From Betaproteobacteria bacterium Ga0077527 (GTDB lineage Bacteria > Pseudomonadota > Gammaproteobacteria > Burkholderiales > SG8-41): DNA of 64,000 bases. Below are positions 27,116 to 35,887 of this stretch, in pieces. The DNA lies in contig LNDW01000020.1 in NCBI GenBank assembly GCA_001464815.1, forward strand, positions 279,680-343,679, given 5' to 3'. Made by a program: the position numbers and the translations under genes. Under the pieces are notes generated by a model, which was given only the letters and a program-made list of their open reading frames with translations, ran no database searches and was not told where the DNA came from. Numbering within the stretch: position 1 is the stretch's first letter; every line of letters starts with the position of its first letter.

Positions 27116-28828
27116 TCAACGTCCCTTTTTTGCCGGAATCAGCGGCACCATCAGGTACGACGGCGTGCTGCCGCCGGCATAAATGGTGTTGGTGGCGCCG
27201 GCGTTGTAGTCGGCGTGGTAGTGGGTGTACGGCGCGCTACCCTGGCCGTCGCGCGGCTGGATGTCAACGCGCAGGCTGTGCCCTTTTTTGAACACCATGC
27301 TGGTCGGCCAGACTTCGATGCGGCACTCGACGATCTCGCCTTTTTTCAGCCACTGCCGCTCATCGTGGCTGTGGAAGGGGCGGTACGGCAGCGATTTTTT
27401 CGGATCGAGCTTGCGGTGCGAGGCACGCAGCCAGCCCTTGGTCACGCAGGGAATCGGCTGGCCATGCTGGCCGACTTCACAGACGTCATGGCCGTCGGCA
27501 TCGATGTTGCGGATGGTGACAAAAATATCCATGTCCTCCGAAGTGCTCGACACCCAGACACTCGCCACCAGCGGGCCGGTGATCTCGGTGTCTTCCGCCA
27601 TCGGCGGCGTGACAAAGGCAACGCCGGTGCGGCCGGTGTTGCCGTGGGTCGTCGACAGCGAGGAGCCGCTGGCCACACCCGCCTTGGTCACGCCGCTGGC
27701 GGTGTAGCTGAGCGCAGTGCGGTTCTTCGGTGCTGATTTCGCCAGCGTGCCCTCGACATCATCGGGCCCGCCCACCGTCCGGCGCTCGGGCTTCAGATAG
27801 AGCTTGGTCCACTTCGTTCGTTTCAGCGGCCACTCGTTCTCGAAGCGGAAGGGATAGGGTTTCTCGCTGCCACCGCTGCGGATTTCGAGCTTGACCGGCG
27901 GCTCGTCCATGATGCCGCTGTCGATGCCCTTCAGCCAGTAATCGAACCAGCGCAGCTGGTCCATGCGCCCTTCCTCGGAGTGAAAGGGATGGAAATGCGA
28001 GCCGGTATGCACGCGCAGCTTCTTGTGTTTGGCCGCGGCGTTCATGAAGCCTTCGGTATTGCCGCGCAGGTGCATCGAAAAACCGCCCCAGTTGCCCACC
28101 GAATAGGTCGGCACCTTGATCTGGTCCCAGCGCGCGCTCGCCAGCCGCCAGTATTCCGAGTCAAGATCGTTGCGCATGAAGTTCCACAGCATGTCGTTCT
28201 GGAAGGCATCGGGGTTGTAGCTGCGTGGCTTGCCGAGCAGGTGGTGAGCGGTATGCGTCAGCCACCAGTTGCCGATGAAACCAAGGGCGAAGATGCCGCC
28301 GTGGTAAGCCTGGTCGCGGTACTGGTCGGCACGGCCCTCCCAGGGCATGATCGCCTTCAGCGACGGCGGCTGCAGATTGGCGACACGCCACTGCGATGAG
28401 GCATGGTACGAAATGCCGAGCATGCCGACGCTGCCCGAACACCAGTCGCGTTTGGCGATCCATTCGATCGCGTCATAGGTGTCCACACCTTCCTGGTACG
28501 AGCTGGGATCGGACTTGCCGGGAGACTTGCCGGTGCCGCGGGCATCGACACGCACGCAGGCATAACCGCGCGGGCACCACCACTCGGGATTGGCGGTTTC
28601 CCAGTTCATGTGCGGATTGGCTTTTTCCTCGAGGTCGGCCGGCGGCGTCCACAGCTTGTCCTTCTGGTACGGGCCGATGTTGAAAATCACCGGCACCTTC
28701 TCGCGGAAATCCGGACGGAAGATGTCGCAGCGGATGATGCTGCCATCACGCATCGGAATCTGCACATCCTTCTCGACGATCAGCTTCATTTTTCGCGGCT
28801 GCGACACCTTGTATTTGTTGCGGCTCAT
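27116..28828 (-). CDS. CocE/NonD-family (X-Pro dipeptidyl-peptidase-like) hydrolase
   Basis: 570 residues from ATG 28828. The alpha/beta-hydrolase part has DVQIPMRDGSIIRCDIFRP, VRVDARGTGKSPG and the nucleophile GISYHASSQW, with an HFHPFHSEEG region likely holding the catalytic His, followed by the C-terminal jelly-roll of the X-Pro peptidase class (DMDIFVTIRNIDADGHDV). The family hydrolyses esters, acyl amides or peptides. It lies 53 nt after a Bug receptor gene on the same strand, so the receptor probably captures its substrate or a related compound. Confidence 0.87.
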   Translation of the reverse strand: MSRNKYKVSQPRKMKLIVEKDVQIPMRDGSIIRCDIFRPDFREKVPVIFNIGPYQKDKLWTPPADLEEKANPHMNWETANPEWWCPRGYACVRVDARGTGKSPGKSDPSSYQEGVDTYDAIEWIAKRDWCSGSVGMLGISYHASSQWRVANLQPPSLKAIMPWEGRADQYRDQAYHGGIFALGFIGNWWLTHTAHHLLGKPRSYNPDAFQNDMLWNFMRNDLDSEYWRLASARWDQIKVPTYSVGNWGGFSMHLRGNTEGFMNAAAKHKKLRVHTGSHFHPFHSEEGRMDQLRWFDYWLKGIDSGIMDEPPVKLEIRSGGSEKPYPFRFENEWPLKRTKWTKLYLKPERRTVGGPDDVEGTLAKSAPKNRTALSYTASGVTKAGVASGSSLSTTHGNTGRTGVAFVTPPMAEDTEITGPLVASVWVSSTSEDMDIFVTIRNIDADGHDVCEVGQHGQPIPCVTKGWLRASHRKLDPKKSLPYRPFHSHDERQWLKKGEIVECRIEVWPTSMVFKKGHSLRVDIQPRDGQGSAPYTHYHADYNAGATNTIYAGGSTPSYLMVPLIPAKKGR

Positions 28829-28880
28829 GCTGCGGGCTCCTGTGGGTTCATGGATTTCAGTCAGACGGGCTTTACATTGC

Positions 28881-29843
28881 TCATTCGGGCACGACGCCGG
28901 CGGCGCGTGCCACCCGGGTCCAGCGTTCGATCTCGGCGCGGTTATAGCGGTCGTATTCATCCGGGGAATTGCCGACCGGCTCTGCGCCCTGGCTGGACAG
29001 TCCGTTGCGCACGGCGGGATCGGCGAGCGCCTTGACCACCGCGGCGTTGACGCGCTCGACGATGGGCCGCGGCGTTTTCGCCGGCGCGAACATGCCGAAG
29101 CCGCTGGAGACGATGAAATCCTGAAAACCCTGTTCGATCATCGTCGGCACCTCCGGCGCCGCCGGCGACCGTTTGGCGCCGGCCTGGGCAATCATGCGCA
29201 GGCGGCCGGCGCGCACGAATTCGATGAAGGCGGGCAACGCGGCAAAAATCATCTGCGAATTGCCGGCGATGACGTCGGTGGTGGCCGGCCCGACGCCCTT
29301 GTACGGCACGTGCAGCATTTTCAGGCCGCCGGAGGCATGCGACAGCATTTCAATCGCGAGATGCGTCGAGGTGCCGTGACCCGGCGTGGCGTATGCGAGT
29401 TGTCCGGGTCTTGCTTTTGCCAGGGCCACCAGCTGTTTGATGTCCCTCGCCGGCAGCGAAGGATGGATCACCAGTCCGTTGGGCACGTCGGCTACCAGCG
29501 TGATCGGCGCGAAATCATTGACAGAGTCGTAGGGCAGGTTCTTGCGTACGCCGGGATTGATGACATGAGCGCTGGAAACCATGCCGATGGTGTAACCGTC
29601 GGGCGGCGACTTGGCGACGATCGCGGTGCCCAGTGTGCTGCCGGCACCGCCGCGGTTGTCGATCAGGATCTGCTGACCAAGGTCCTGGGTCATGCGCGGG
29701 GCGATGGCACGGGCGATGATATCGGTGTTGCCGCCGGGCGCGAAGGGCACCACCATGCGCACCGGCTTGCTCGGCCAGGCCTGCGCAAAGGCCATGCCGC
29801 TGCACAACAGGCCGCCCGCCATCCAAAACAGATGTTTCCGCAT
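28881..29843 (-). CDS. Bug-type (TTT family) periplasmic solute-binding protein A
   Basis: 320 residues from ATG 29843 with a signal peptide (MRKHLFWMAGGLLCSGMAFAQ). WPSKPVRMVVPFAPGGNTDII at the mature N terminus, DNRGGAGSTLGT, PDGYTIGM and KMLHVPYKGVGPATTDVIAG are the hallmark motifs of the Bug family of tripartite tricarboxylate transporter receptors, which bind carboxylates or small aromatics. No TctA or TctB membrane gene is near. It is first of a two-gene unit with the CocE-type hydrolase. Confidence 0.92.
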   Translation of the reverse strand: MRKHLFWMAGGLLCSGMAFAQAWPSKPVRMVVPFAPGGNTDIIARAIAPRMTQDLGQQILIDNRGGAGSTLGTAIVAKSPPDGYTIGMVSSAHVINPGVRKNLPYDSVNDFAPITLVADVPNGLVIHPSLPARDIKQLVALAKARPGQLAYATPGHGTSTHLAIEMLSHASGGLKMLHVPYKGVGPATTDVIAGNSQMIFAALPAFIEFVRAGRLRMIAQAGAKRSPAAPEVPTMIEQGFQDFIVSSGFGMFAPAKTPRPIVERVNAAVVKALADPAVRNGLSSQGAEPVGNSPDEYDRYNRAEIERWTRVARAAGVVPE

Positions 29844-30076
29844 ATTCTCCTCCGGTGGGTTCGGGCTGCGGACAATTATTGTTGTCGATCCTGCAGCCGC
29901 ACTGCAGTGTAATACCGCCAATGGCGCAAAAACGGACTGGTCCAGCATATGACTGCATCCCGGCCCTGACGGCCCTGTCTCAAGGTTTGCGCTGCATCAA
30001 GTCAGCGGACCGGATCCGGGATTAGATTGTGGCGGTGGGCGAACTTGTCCCCATGTCCTCAACGGAGAATCGATCG

Positions 30077-30568
30077 ATGATCAAGGAAGTCAGCGGCGAC
30101 CTGCTGCTCACCAAAGCCCAGGTGATCGCCCATGGTGTTGCCCCCAACGACCCGTTCCACAACGGTCTGGCCCTTCAGCTGCGCGAGCAATGGCCGGCCA
30201 TGTACAAGGATTTCCGCCACTTCTGCCAGTCCCGGCACCCGAAACCGGGCACCCTGTGGACCTGGATGGGTGCGGACGGTAAACGCATCGTCAACCTGTT
30301 CACCCACGAAACCATCGAGGGGCATCATGGCGACACGCCAGGCCCGGCTTCGCTGCAGCATGTCGGCCATGCACTGCGTGAACTGGCGCGTCTTGCGAAC
30401 GCCGAGCAATTCACCAGCATCGCCCTCCCGCGGCTGGCCACCGGCATCGGCCGTCTGGCCTGGAACGAAGTCAAGCCGCTGCTTGACCAGCATCTGGGCG
30501 GCCTGGACATTCCGGTGCTGGTGTACAGCACTTACCACGCCAAACAGCAGGCGAGTGAGGGTCTCTGA
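30077..30568 (+). CDS. Macro-domain protein with atypical phosphate loop
   Basis: 163 residues from ATG 30077, which has CGGAGAA eight bases upstream. The start MIKEVSGDLLLTKAQVIAHGV and the later SIALPRLATGIGRLAW match the macro (Appr-1-phosphate-binding) fold. The usual Gly-rich G-x-G-V/I-A loop after the conserved Asn is replaced here by NDPFHNGLALQL, so ADP-ribose binding is plausible but not certain. Upstream is a 233-nt gap divergent from the Bug gene. Confidence 0.75.
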   Translation: MIKEVSGDLLLTKAQVIAHGVAPNDPFHNGLALQLREQWPAMYKDFRHFCQSRHPKPGTLWTWMGADGKRIVNLFTHETIEGHHGDTPGPASLQHVGHALRELARLANAEQFTSIALPRLATGIGRLAWNEVKPLLDQHLGGLDIPVLVYSTYHAKQQASEGL

Positions 30569-30649
30569 ACCTCCAGCCCGGCGCGGGCGCATCGCGCCGC
30601 CTCTGGTAAACTCGCCGCTCCCTACAGCGGCGACCGAACGGAGGAGATC

Positions 30650-31288
30650 ATGATCTACGAAGTACGCACCTACGACATCAAACCCAAAGCGCTGGGCGAA
30701 GTCGAAAAGCGTTTCGGCGAGGCCTACGAATACCGCAAGAAGCTCTCGCCGCTGGCCGCATTTTTCCACACCGAGATCGGCCCGCTCAACCAGATCATCC
30801 ACATCTGGCCGTACAAGGACATGGCGGAACGCGAGCGCATCCGCGGCGAGGCCGCGGCGTCCGGCAACTGGCCGCCGAAGATCGGCGAGTTCGTGCTCAC
30901 CATGCGCACCGAGATCTTCATCCCGTTTCCGTTTTCACCCGAAATCAAACCCGGAAAAATGGGCCCCTACTTCGAAATGCGCACCTACACCTATGCGCCG
31001 GGCGAATTTCCCAAGGTGCTCAAGGTCTGGGAACGCGCGCTGCCCGAACGCGTCAAGCTGAGCCCGCTGGTCGGCATCTGGAACGCGGAGTGCGGCAGCG
31101 TCAACCGCTTCACCCACATCTGGGCCTACCCCTCGCTCGACGCGCGCAACGAAACCCGCGAAAAGGCGCAGGCGATGGGCATCTGGCCGCCGTCGGCGCT
31201 GGCCAAGAAGGAAGGCATGCCCGACCCGGTGCTGGTCGCGCAGGAGAACAAGATCGTGATGCCGGCGGCGTTCTCGCCCCTGCAGTAA
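30650..31288 (+). CDS. Two-domain NIPSNAP-family protein
   Basis: 212 residues with two tandem NIPSNAP (ferredoxin-like) domains: MIYEVRTYDIKPKALGEVEKRFG...GPLNQIIHIWPYKDMAERERIR, then YFEMRTYTYAPGEFPKVLKVWER...GSVNRFTHIWAYPSLDARNETR. Such proteins appear beside catabolic oxygenases and hydrolases, with no firm reaction. GGAGGAGATC lies just before the ATG. It is first of a plus-strand set with a VOC protein and an FAD monooxygenase; 31 nt to the next gene. Confidence 0.87.
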   Translation: MIYEVRTYDIKPKALGEVEKRFGEAYEYRKKLSPLAAFFHTEIGPLNQIIHIWPYKDMAERERIRGEAAASGNWPPKIGEFVLTMRTEIFIPFPFSPEIKPGKMGPYFEMRTYTYAPGEFPKVLKVWERALPERVKLSPLVGIWNAECGSVNRFTHIWAYPSLDARNETREKAQAMGIWPPSALAKKEGMPDPVLVAQENKIVMPAAFSPLQ

Positions 31289-31319
31289 GCCGCTGCAGCA
31301 ACACGGCCGGAAGCGGCGC

Positions 31320-31757
31320 ATGCCTGTCGGCAGGCTCGATCATTATTCGATCCGCACCCTCGACATCGAGGCGTCGCGCCGCTTCTACACTGAAGTGATG
31401 GGCTTCACGGTCGGCTTCCGGCCGCCGTTCAGGTTTCCGGGACTGTGGCTCTACAACGGCGCGCAGTACCCGGAAACCACCGGCGTGTTGCACATCATCG
31501 GCATCGACCCCGACGATCCCCAGGGCCTGCAGGACTATCTCGGAGACCGTGACCCGGCTTCGCTGCAGGGCACCGGCACCGTCGATCACATGGCTTTCAC
31601 CGCCACCGGGCTTGCCGACATGCGCGAACGCCTGGCCCGGCATGGCCTCGCCTTTCGCGAACGCACCGTGCCCTCGCTCGGCATCCACCAGGTGTTTTTC
31701 GAGGATCCCAGCGGCGTCACTCTCGAACTGAACTACCCCGCCGCCGAAGCCGCCTGA
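31320..31757 (+). CDS. Glyoxalase/VOC-superfamily dioxygenase-like protein
   Basis: 145 residues forming one vicinal-oxygen-chelate domain: LDHYSIRTLDIEASRRFYTEVMGF at the N terminus, WLYNG and VDHMAFTATG in the middle, FFEDPSGVTLELNY at the C terminus. The metal ligands would be the first His (LDH), the HMAF His and the C-terminal Glu (LELN). The chemistry can be isomerase, lyase or ring-cleavage; not assignable. Its stop is 1 nt before the monooxygenase start. Confidence 0.85.
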   Translation: MPVGRLDHYSIRTLDIEASRRFYTEVMGFTVGFRPPFRFPGLWLYNGAQYPETTGVLHIIGIDPDDPQGLQDYLGDRDPASLQGTGTVDHMAFTATGLADMRERLARHGLAFRERTVPSLGIHQVFFEDPSGVTLELNYPAAEAA

Positions 31758-31758
31758 G

Positions 31759-32973
31759 ATGGCCCGGGCTCCGCGCGCGCTGGTCATCGGCGGCTCGCTC
31801 GGCGGCCTCTTCGCCGCCAACCTGCTGCTGCGCCGGGGCTGGGATGTGCGGGTGTTCGAGCAGTCGGCGCAGCCGCTCGCCGGACGCGGCGCGGGCATCA
31901 TCACCCACCCCGACCTGTTCTCCGCGCTCGAACACATCGGCATCAACACCAGTGAAGGCATCGGCGTCGACATCGAGGGCCGCGTCGCCTTTGCCGGTGA
32001 CGGCAGCGTGCTTGGCACCCTGCCGATCCGCCAGTGCCTGACCACCTGGGGCCGGCTGCACGAGCTGCTGCTTGCCGCATTTCCAGCCGATCGTTACCAC
32101 CTTGGCCACGCCTGCAGCAGCGTCGAACAGGATGCGGCAGAAGTGCGTGTAGTTTTTGCCAACGGCAACGAGGCCCGCGGTGAACTGCTGATCGGCGCCG
32201 ACGGCATCCGCTCCGTGGTGAGGGCCGCAGTCGCACCCGATACACGGCCGCAGTACGCCGGCTACATCGCCTGGCGCGGGCTGGCGGAGGAACGGCTGCT
32301 CTCCGCCGCCACCCGCCACGACCTGTTCCCGAAATTTGCGTTCAGCCTGGCGCCGCGTGAACACATGCTCGGCTATCCGGTCGCCGGTTTTGGCAACTCG
32401 ACGCGTCCCGGTGAACGCTGCTTCAACTTTGTCTGGTACCGGCCAACCGATGCGCAGCAGGAACTGCCTCTGCTGTGCACCGACCGTGAAGGCCGGCGCC
32501 ACGACATGTCGATCCCGCCGCCGCTGTTGCGTGATGAAGTGATTGCGCAGATGCGTACCGACGCAGCGGAGCGGCTGTCACCGCAGTTTGCCGAAGTTGT
32601 CGCCAAAACCCGGCAACCGTTTTTTCAGGTGATCTTCGATCTTGAATCACCGCGGATGAACGCCGGCCGCATCGCGCTGCTGGGTGATGCCGCCTTTGTC
32701 GCGCGGCCGCATGTAGGCATGGGGGTGTCGAAAGCCGCGGGGGATGCGATGGCACTAACCGCCGCGTTGCGCGAGGACAGCGATATCGCCGTGGCGCTGG
32801 CGGGTTATTCGAAGCAGCGCGCGTGTTTCGGCAGCGCGGTGATCCATCACGCTCGGGCGCTGGGCGCCTATCTGCAGGCCGGCAGCGACCCGGAACGGGC
32901 TGCCGCTGCGATGCTGCATACACCGCAAGCAGTGATGCGCGACATCGCGGTAACCCGGGATTATTCAGGGTAA
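31759..32973 (+). CDS. FAD-dependent aromatic/heterocyclic monooxygenase
   Basis: 404 residues, class A flavoprotein hydroxylase. ALVIGGSLGGLFAANLLLRRGW is the N-terminal GxGxxG-type dinucleotide loop, ELLIGADGIRSVVR the DG motif, and GRIALLGDAAFVARPHVGMGVSKAAGDA the GD motif for FAD ribityl contact. The LGDAA-PHVGMG pattern is close to 2,6-dihydroxypyridine 3-hydroxylase-like enzymes. Together with the VOC and NIPSNAP genes it suggests hydroxylation followed by further conversion of a ring compound. An AT-rich repeat begins 8 nt after the stop. Confidence 0.86.
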   Translation: MARAPRALVIGGSLGGLFAANLLLRRGWDVRVFEQSAQPLAGRGAGIITHPDLFSALEHIGINTSEGIGVDIEGRVAFAGDGSVLGTLPIRQCLTTWGRLHELLLAAFPADRYHLGHACSSVEQDAAEVRVVFANGNEARGELLIGADGIRSVVRAAVAPDTRPQYAGYIAWRGLAEERLLSAATRHDLFPKFAFSLAPREHMLGYPVAGFGNSTRPGERCFNFVWYRPTDAQQELPLLCTDREGRRHDMSIPPPLLRDEVIAQMRTDAAERLSPQFAEVVAKTRQPFFQVIFDLESPRMNAGRIALLGDAAFVARPHVGMGVSKAAGDAMALTAALREDSDIAVALAGYSKQRACFGSAVIHHARALGAYLQAGSDPERAAAAMLHTPQAVMRDIAVTRDYSG

Positions 32974-32981
32974 TCTCTTCA

Positions 32982-33004
32982 AGTAATTGTTTTTATTGAA
33001 TTAT
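32982..33004 (-). repeat. AT-rich dispersed repeat, copy 5
   Basis: On the minus strand reads CAATAAAAACAATTACTT. It lies right after the FAD monooxygenase stop and before the exported methyltransferase gene. Confidence 0.7.
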
Positions 33005-33047
33005 TTTTAATCGCCAATGCGAGCAGTCGCTCGTTACAATCTTTGGC

Positions 33048-33902
33048 ATGTCCATCCGTCTGCATCACCAACGACCTTGCGCTGCGCTGCTCGGCGCGAT
33101 GTTTGTCCTGTTTTTCACCATGCCGCTTTCGGCGGCGATTCCGGTCGAAAACCTGCTCGACGAAACCATCGCCGGCAAACACCGCCCGGCGCAGAACCGC
33201 GCGCGAGATGTGTATCGCAATCCGCGCGCCACGCTGCTGTTCTTCGGTCTGCTGCCGGAAATGACAGTCGTCGAAATATCACCAGCCAGCGGCTGGTACA
33301 GCGAAATCCTCGCGCCGGTACTGCGCGAGCGCGGACGCTATATCCTCGCGCATTCAGCCATCGAGGATCCCGACCTGCCGCGCTGGCAGCGCGAGGTGCG
33401 CGAAAAACTCGAACAGCGCTTCGCCGCGCAGCCGGCACTCTTCGGCAAACCACTGTTCACTTCATTCGGTCCGCCGGCTTTCACGGCCATCGCGCCGCCG
33501 GGCAGCGCTGACCTGGTGCTGACCTTTCGTAACGTGCACAACTGGAGCAAGGCAAAGGCCGATGGCGCCGCCTTCGCCGCGTTTTACGCCGCGCTGAAAC
33601 CCGGCGGCATCCTCGGCGTGGTCGAACACCGCGCGCGGCCCGGCACGAGCCTTGAACGCATGGTCGACAGCGGCTATATGACCGAGGCTTATGTCATCGC
33701 ATTGGCGGAAAAGGCCGGCTTCGAACTGGCCGGCAAATCCGAAATCAACGCCAACCCCCTCGACAGCACCGACCACCCCAATGGCGTGTGGACGCTGCCG
33801 CCGATGATGCGCGGACGCCTCGATCCGGAAAAATACCTGGCCATCGGCGAAAGCGACCGGATGACCATCAAGTTCCGCAAACCCGAAAAAAGGGCACCGT
33901 GA
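33048..33902 (+). CDS. Exported SAM-dependent methyltransferase-like protein (COG4798 type)
   Basis: 284 residues with a signal peptide (about residues 8-30, ALLGAMFVLFFTMPLSAA). The domain begins VVEISPASGWYSEILAPVLRE, the motif I region with the usual Asp-Gly changed to Pro-Ala-Ser-Gly, and continues LVLTFRNVHNW and FYAALKPGGILGVVEHR. It belongs to the predicted methyltransferase group that carries export signals; substrate unknown, and SAM availability in the periplasm is not established. Its stop overlaps the MAPEG start by one base. Confidence 0.8.
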   Translation: MSIRLHHQRPCAALLGAMFVLFFTMPLSAAIPVENLLDETIAGKHRPAQNRARDVYRNPRATLLFFGLLPEMTVVEISPASGWYSEILAPVLRERGRYILAHSAIEDPDLPRWQREVREKLEQRFAAQPALFGKPLFTSFGPPAFTAIAPPGSADLVLTFRNVHNWSKAKADGAAFAAFYAALKPGGILGVVEHRARPGTSLERMVDSGYMTEAYVIALAEKAGFELAGKSEINANPLDSTDHPNGVWTLPPMMRGRLDPEKYLAIGESDRMTIKFRKPEKRAP

Positions 33903-34285
33903 TGCCTGCAACAGCGATCTATGCCGCGTTGTCGGGTCTGCTGTTTTTCGGACTGAGCATCCGCACCATCCGCATGCGCCGCCGCCACCGGGTTGCCATC
34001 GGCGATGGTGACAATGCCGAGCTGCGGCGTGCGATGCGCGTGCATGCCAACTTCGCCGAATACACGCCGCTGGCGCTGCTGCTGGTGTTTTTTGCCGAAA
34101 GCGGCGGCGCGCCATCGCTGCTGGTGCATGGCCTCGGCATCGCGCTGATTGCCGGCCGCCTGCTGCATGCCTGGGGGGTCAGCCAGCCACGGGAAAATTT
34201 TCGTTATCGCGTCACCGGCATGGTGCTGACTTTCAGCGTGCTGATCACCGCGGCGCTGGAAATCCTGGTGCTGCGCCTGCTTTAG
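33902..34285 (+). CDS. MAPEG-family membrane protein
   Basis: 127 residues with four transmembrane segments in the MAPEG arrangement: an N-terminal helix ending FGLSIRTIRMRRRH, the RRAMRVHANFAEYTPLALLLVFFAE motif, and GRLLHAWGVSQPRENFRYRV. The family includes glutathione-dependent eicosanoid enzymes; bacterial ones are mostly uncharacterised. Co-translated with the exported methyltransferase (TGATG overlap); convergent with the next gene, whose stop overlaps this stop by 4 nt. Confidence 0.85.
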   Translation: MPATAIYAALSGLLFFGLSIRTIRMRRRHRVAIGDGDNAELRRAMRVHANFAEYTPLALLLVFFAESGGAPSLLVHGLGIALIAGRLLHAWGVSQPRENFRYRVTGMVLTFSVLITAALEILVLRLL

Positions 34286-34539
34286 CGGCGGTATTCGCCC
34301 GGATTTAGCCGCGCAATGTCGGCCTCGACCTGCTCGCGGCTGCGCTCATAGACCACTTCACGGCCCATCACCGAACCGGCATAGGCCTGCCCGTTGCGGG
34401 TGGGTGTCAACTCGCACTTCACGCTGTGCACGCCGCTGCCGAGCACCACCTGGATCGATGACGGCCGTTTGTCGAAGACCACGACATCCATGAGCTGCCG
34501 GGTTTCAGTGACACGCACCTTGATGGTTTCATTGATCAC
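34282..34539 (-). CDS. Small conserved hypothetical protein
   Basis: 85 residues, probably cytosolic, no signal peptide. The N-terminal half is beta-rich (TIKVRVTETRQLMDVVVFD, SIQVVLGSGVHSVKCEL) and the end is charged and helical (REQVEADIARLNPGEY). No family recognised. Overlaps the MAPEG gene end by 4 nt on the opposite strand; a terminator hairpin of the upstream lipoprotein gene lies just before its start. Confidence 0.6.
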   Translation of the reverse strand: MINETIKVRVTETRQLMDVVVFDKRPSSIQVVLGSGVHSVKCELTPTRNGQAYAGSVMGREVVYERSREQVEADIARLNPGEYRR

Positions 34540-34553
34540 TGCACATTCCCCTC

Positions 34554-34581
34554 AAAAGAAAGGGCCGGTCAGGCCGGCCCC
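34554..34581 (-). terminator. Intrinsic terminator of the 34.6-35.7 kb lipoprotein gene
   Basis: On the minus strand a GGGGCCGGCC/GGCCGGCCCT-type stem is followed by TTTCTTTT, 34 nt after the lipoprotein stop. Confidence 0.8.
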
Positions 34582-34614
34582 TTGCAACATGGAACCCCAG
34601 GTCTTGCCGAAAAT

Positions 34615-35652
34615 TCAGCGAACAAGCTTGCGGGCGATGACCACGTTGTCATAGACCAGGTTCTGAGTCCAGATCCACTTCGCGCCGGAAAACAGCTCCG
34701 GATACCGCGTGTACCCGGTCAGCGTGGTCACGCCGATTTCCTCATCGGTATAGGTATACGCGTTGGGCCACTGGCTGTCGTTGAAGGTCTTGGCGCGCCA
34801 GTTCTTCGGCTGGCTGTAATGCACCATGTAGCAGTTGTCGCGGCAGTTCGGCTTCTTGACGTCCGGATAGGTGCGGCCGAGGCGGTCAAAAAAGCGCAGA
34901 TTGCCCTTGTCCACCACGTCACCGGGGCTGTCCAGCGGACCAACCATATAGGTCTGTGCCTTCCACGAGGCATCGGTCACCGTGCCGTCGCTGAATTTGG
35001 CGATCAGGCCGCCGTCGCCGAGGTACCAGCTGTCATTGAGCCGCGCCATGTTCTCCACTCCCAGCGCCAGTTGCTCGTCCCAGTCCACCAGCAGGAAGGC
35101 CATGCTGTACGGGCGCTTGACCCTGAACTTGACGATCGCCGAGTTGAAGGGTGTGTACGGCGTGTTGTCCACCGACACCAGCCGGCCGTTGACGTAAAGC
35201 TCGAAGTAGTTGTCGGCCATGATGAAGCCGGTCACCACCTCGCCGTCAGGATCGATCTCGATCACCGGCACCTTGTCGGTGCTGACGGCGGCGGAATTCG
35301 GCGGCATCACCTTGTTGCACTCGTTGTAGAGGTCGTGCGACAGCGGGCCTTCCTTGCGATGCAGCGCGGTGTCGGCCGGCACCGTGATCACGGTGCCGTC
35401 GGTGGCGGTGATCTGGCCGACCGCGGCAACGCGCAGGTTCATCTTCGGATTGGTGTGCGCGCAGCTGGTCAGGTTGGCGGCGATGATCTTTTTCGCCTGG
35501 CCCTGGGTCACCATGCGCTTGTCCTGCGGAGCCACGGGATCAAGTACCAGGTCGGGGCCGCGCGACTGGCAGGCCGCCAGCATCAGGCTCCCGACCACTG
35601 CCGCTGCAATACCGCGCCACGCCGGGCATGGCATACGCTTCTGCCTGTCCAT
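34615..35652 (-). CDS. Large lipoprotein of unknown function
   Basis: 345 residues from ATG 35652. The leader MDRQKRMPCPAWRGIAAAVV continues to GSLMLAAC, a lipobox with lipidation at the Cys near residue 28. The mature part has two visible pieces: an N-terminal domain with LTSCAHTNPKMNLRVAAVGQ and a carbohydrate- or ligand-binding-like beta region (YFELYVNGRLVSVDN), plus a C-terminal YPDVKKPNCRDNCYMVHYSQ with several Cys. I do not recognise the family. It has its own terminator and stands between unrelated genes, so the job cannot be inferred from context. Confidence 0.65.
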   Translation of the reverse strand: MDRQKRMPCPAWRGIAAAVVGSLMLAACQSRGPDLVLDPVAPQDKRMVTQGQAKKIIAANLTSCAHTNPKMNLRVAAVGQITATDGTVITVPADTALHRKEGPLSHDLYNECNKVMPPNSAAVSTDKVPVIEIDPDGEVVTGFIMADNYFELYVNGRLVSVDNTPYTPFNSAIVKFRVKRPYSMAFLLVDWDEQLALGVENMARLNDSWYLGDGGLIAKFSDGTVTDASWKAQTYMVGPLDSPGDVVDKGNLRFFDRLGRTYPDVKKPNCRDNCYMVHYSQPKNWRAKTFNDSQWPNAYTYTDEEIGVTTLTGYTRYPELFSGAKWIWTQNLVYDNVVIARKLVR

Positions 35653-35794
35653 CGATGTCCTACCTAGGTAGCCCCAGCGCTCGCTGCAGAATCTGGATGT
35701 CTTGCTGGCTGCAGCTGGAGTCAAACCAGCTTAGCGGAGGGGCAGTCATGCGGCAAGCACGGCGCGTTGCAACCCCATCCGGCCTGAATGTCAT

Positions 35795-35811
35795 CCGGCC
35801 AATTTGGCCGG
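35795..35811. promoter_or_regulatory. Palindrome upstream of the Mo-hydroxylase operon
   Basis: CCGGCC-AATTT-GGCCGG, a perfect 6+5+6 inverted repeat about 40 nt before a possible -10 box. It could be a regulator-binding site; no regulator gene is adjacent. Confidence 0.35.
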
Positions 35812-35846
35812 CGATTTTGCCCACAATGACGGCCCCGCCTTGCCCT

Positions 35847-35852
35847 TATAAT
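35847..35852 (+). promoter_or_regulatory. Possible -10 box (TATAAT) of the Mo-hydroxylase operon
   Basis: An exact TATAAT 36 nt before the start at 35888. No good -35 box stands at 17 nt spacing, so it may need an activator. Confidence 0.4.
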
Positions 35853-35887
35853 TTGCGCCCTTTCCGCAGCCTTTCCGCGAGTCCACC

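Noticed and set aside
34582..35667. 361-codon plus-strand frame opposite the large lipoprotein
   Set aside because: The minus-strand gene has a lipobox, start and terminator; the plus frame has none of these and is His/Val/Arg-rich noise.
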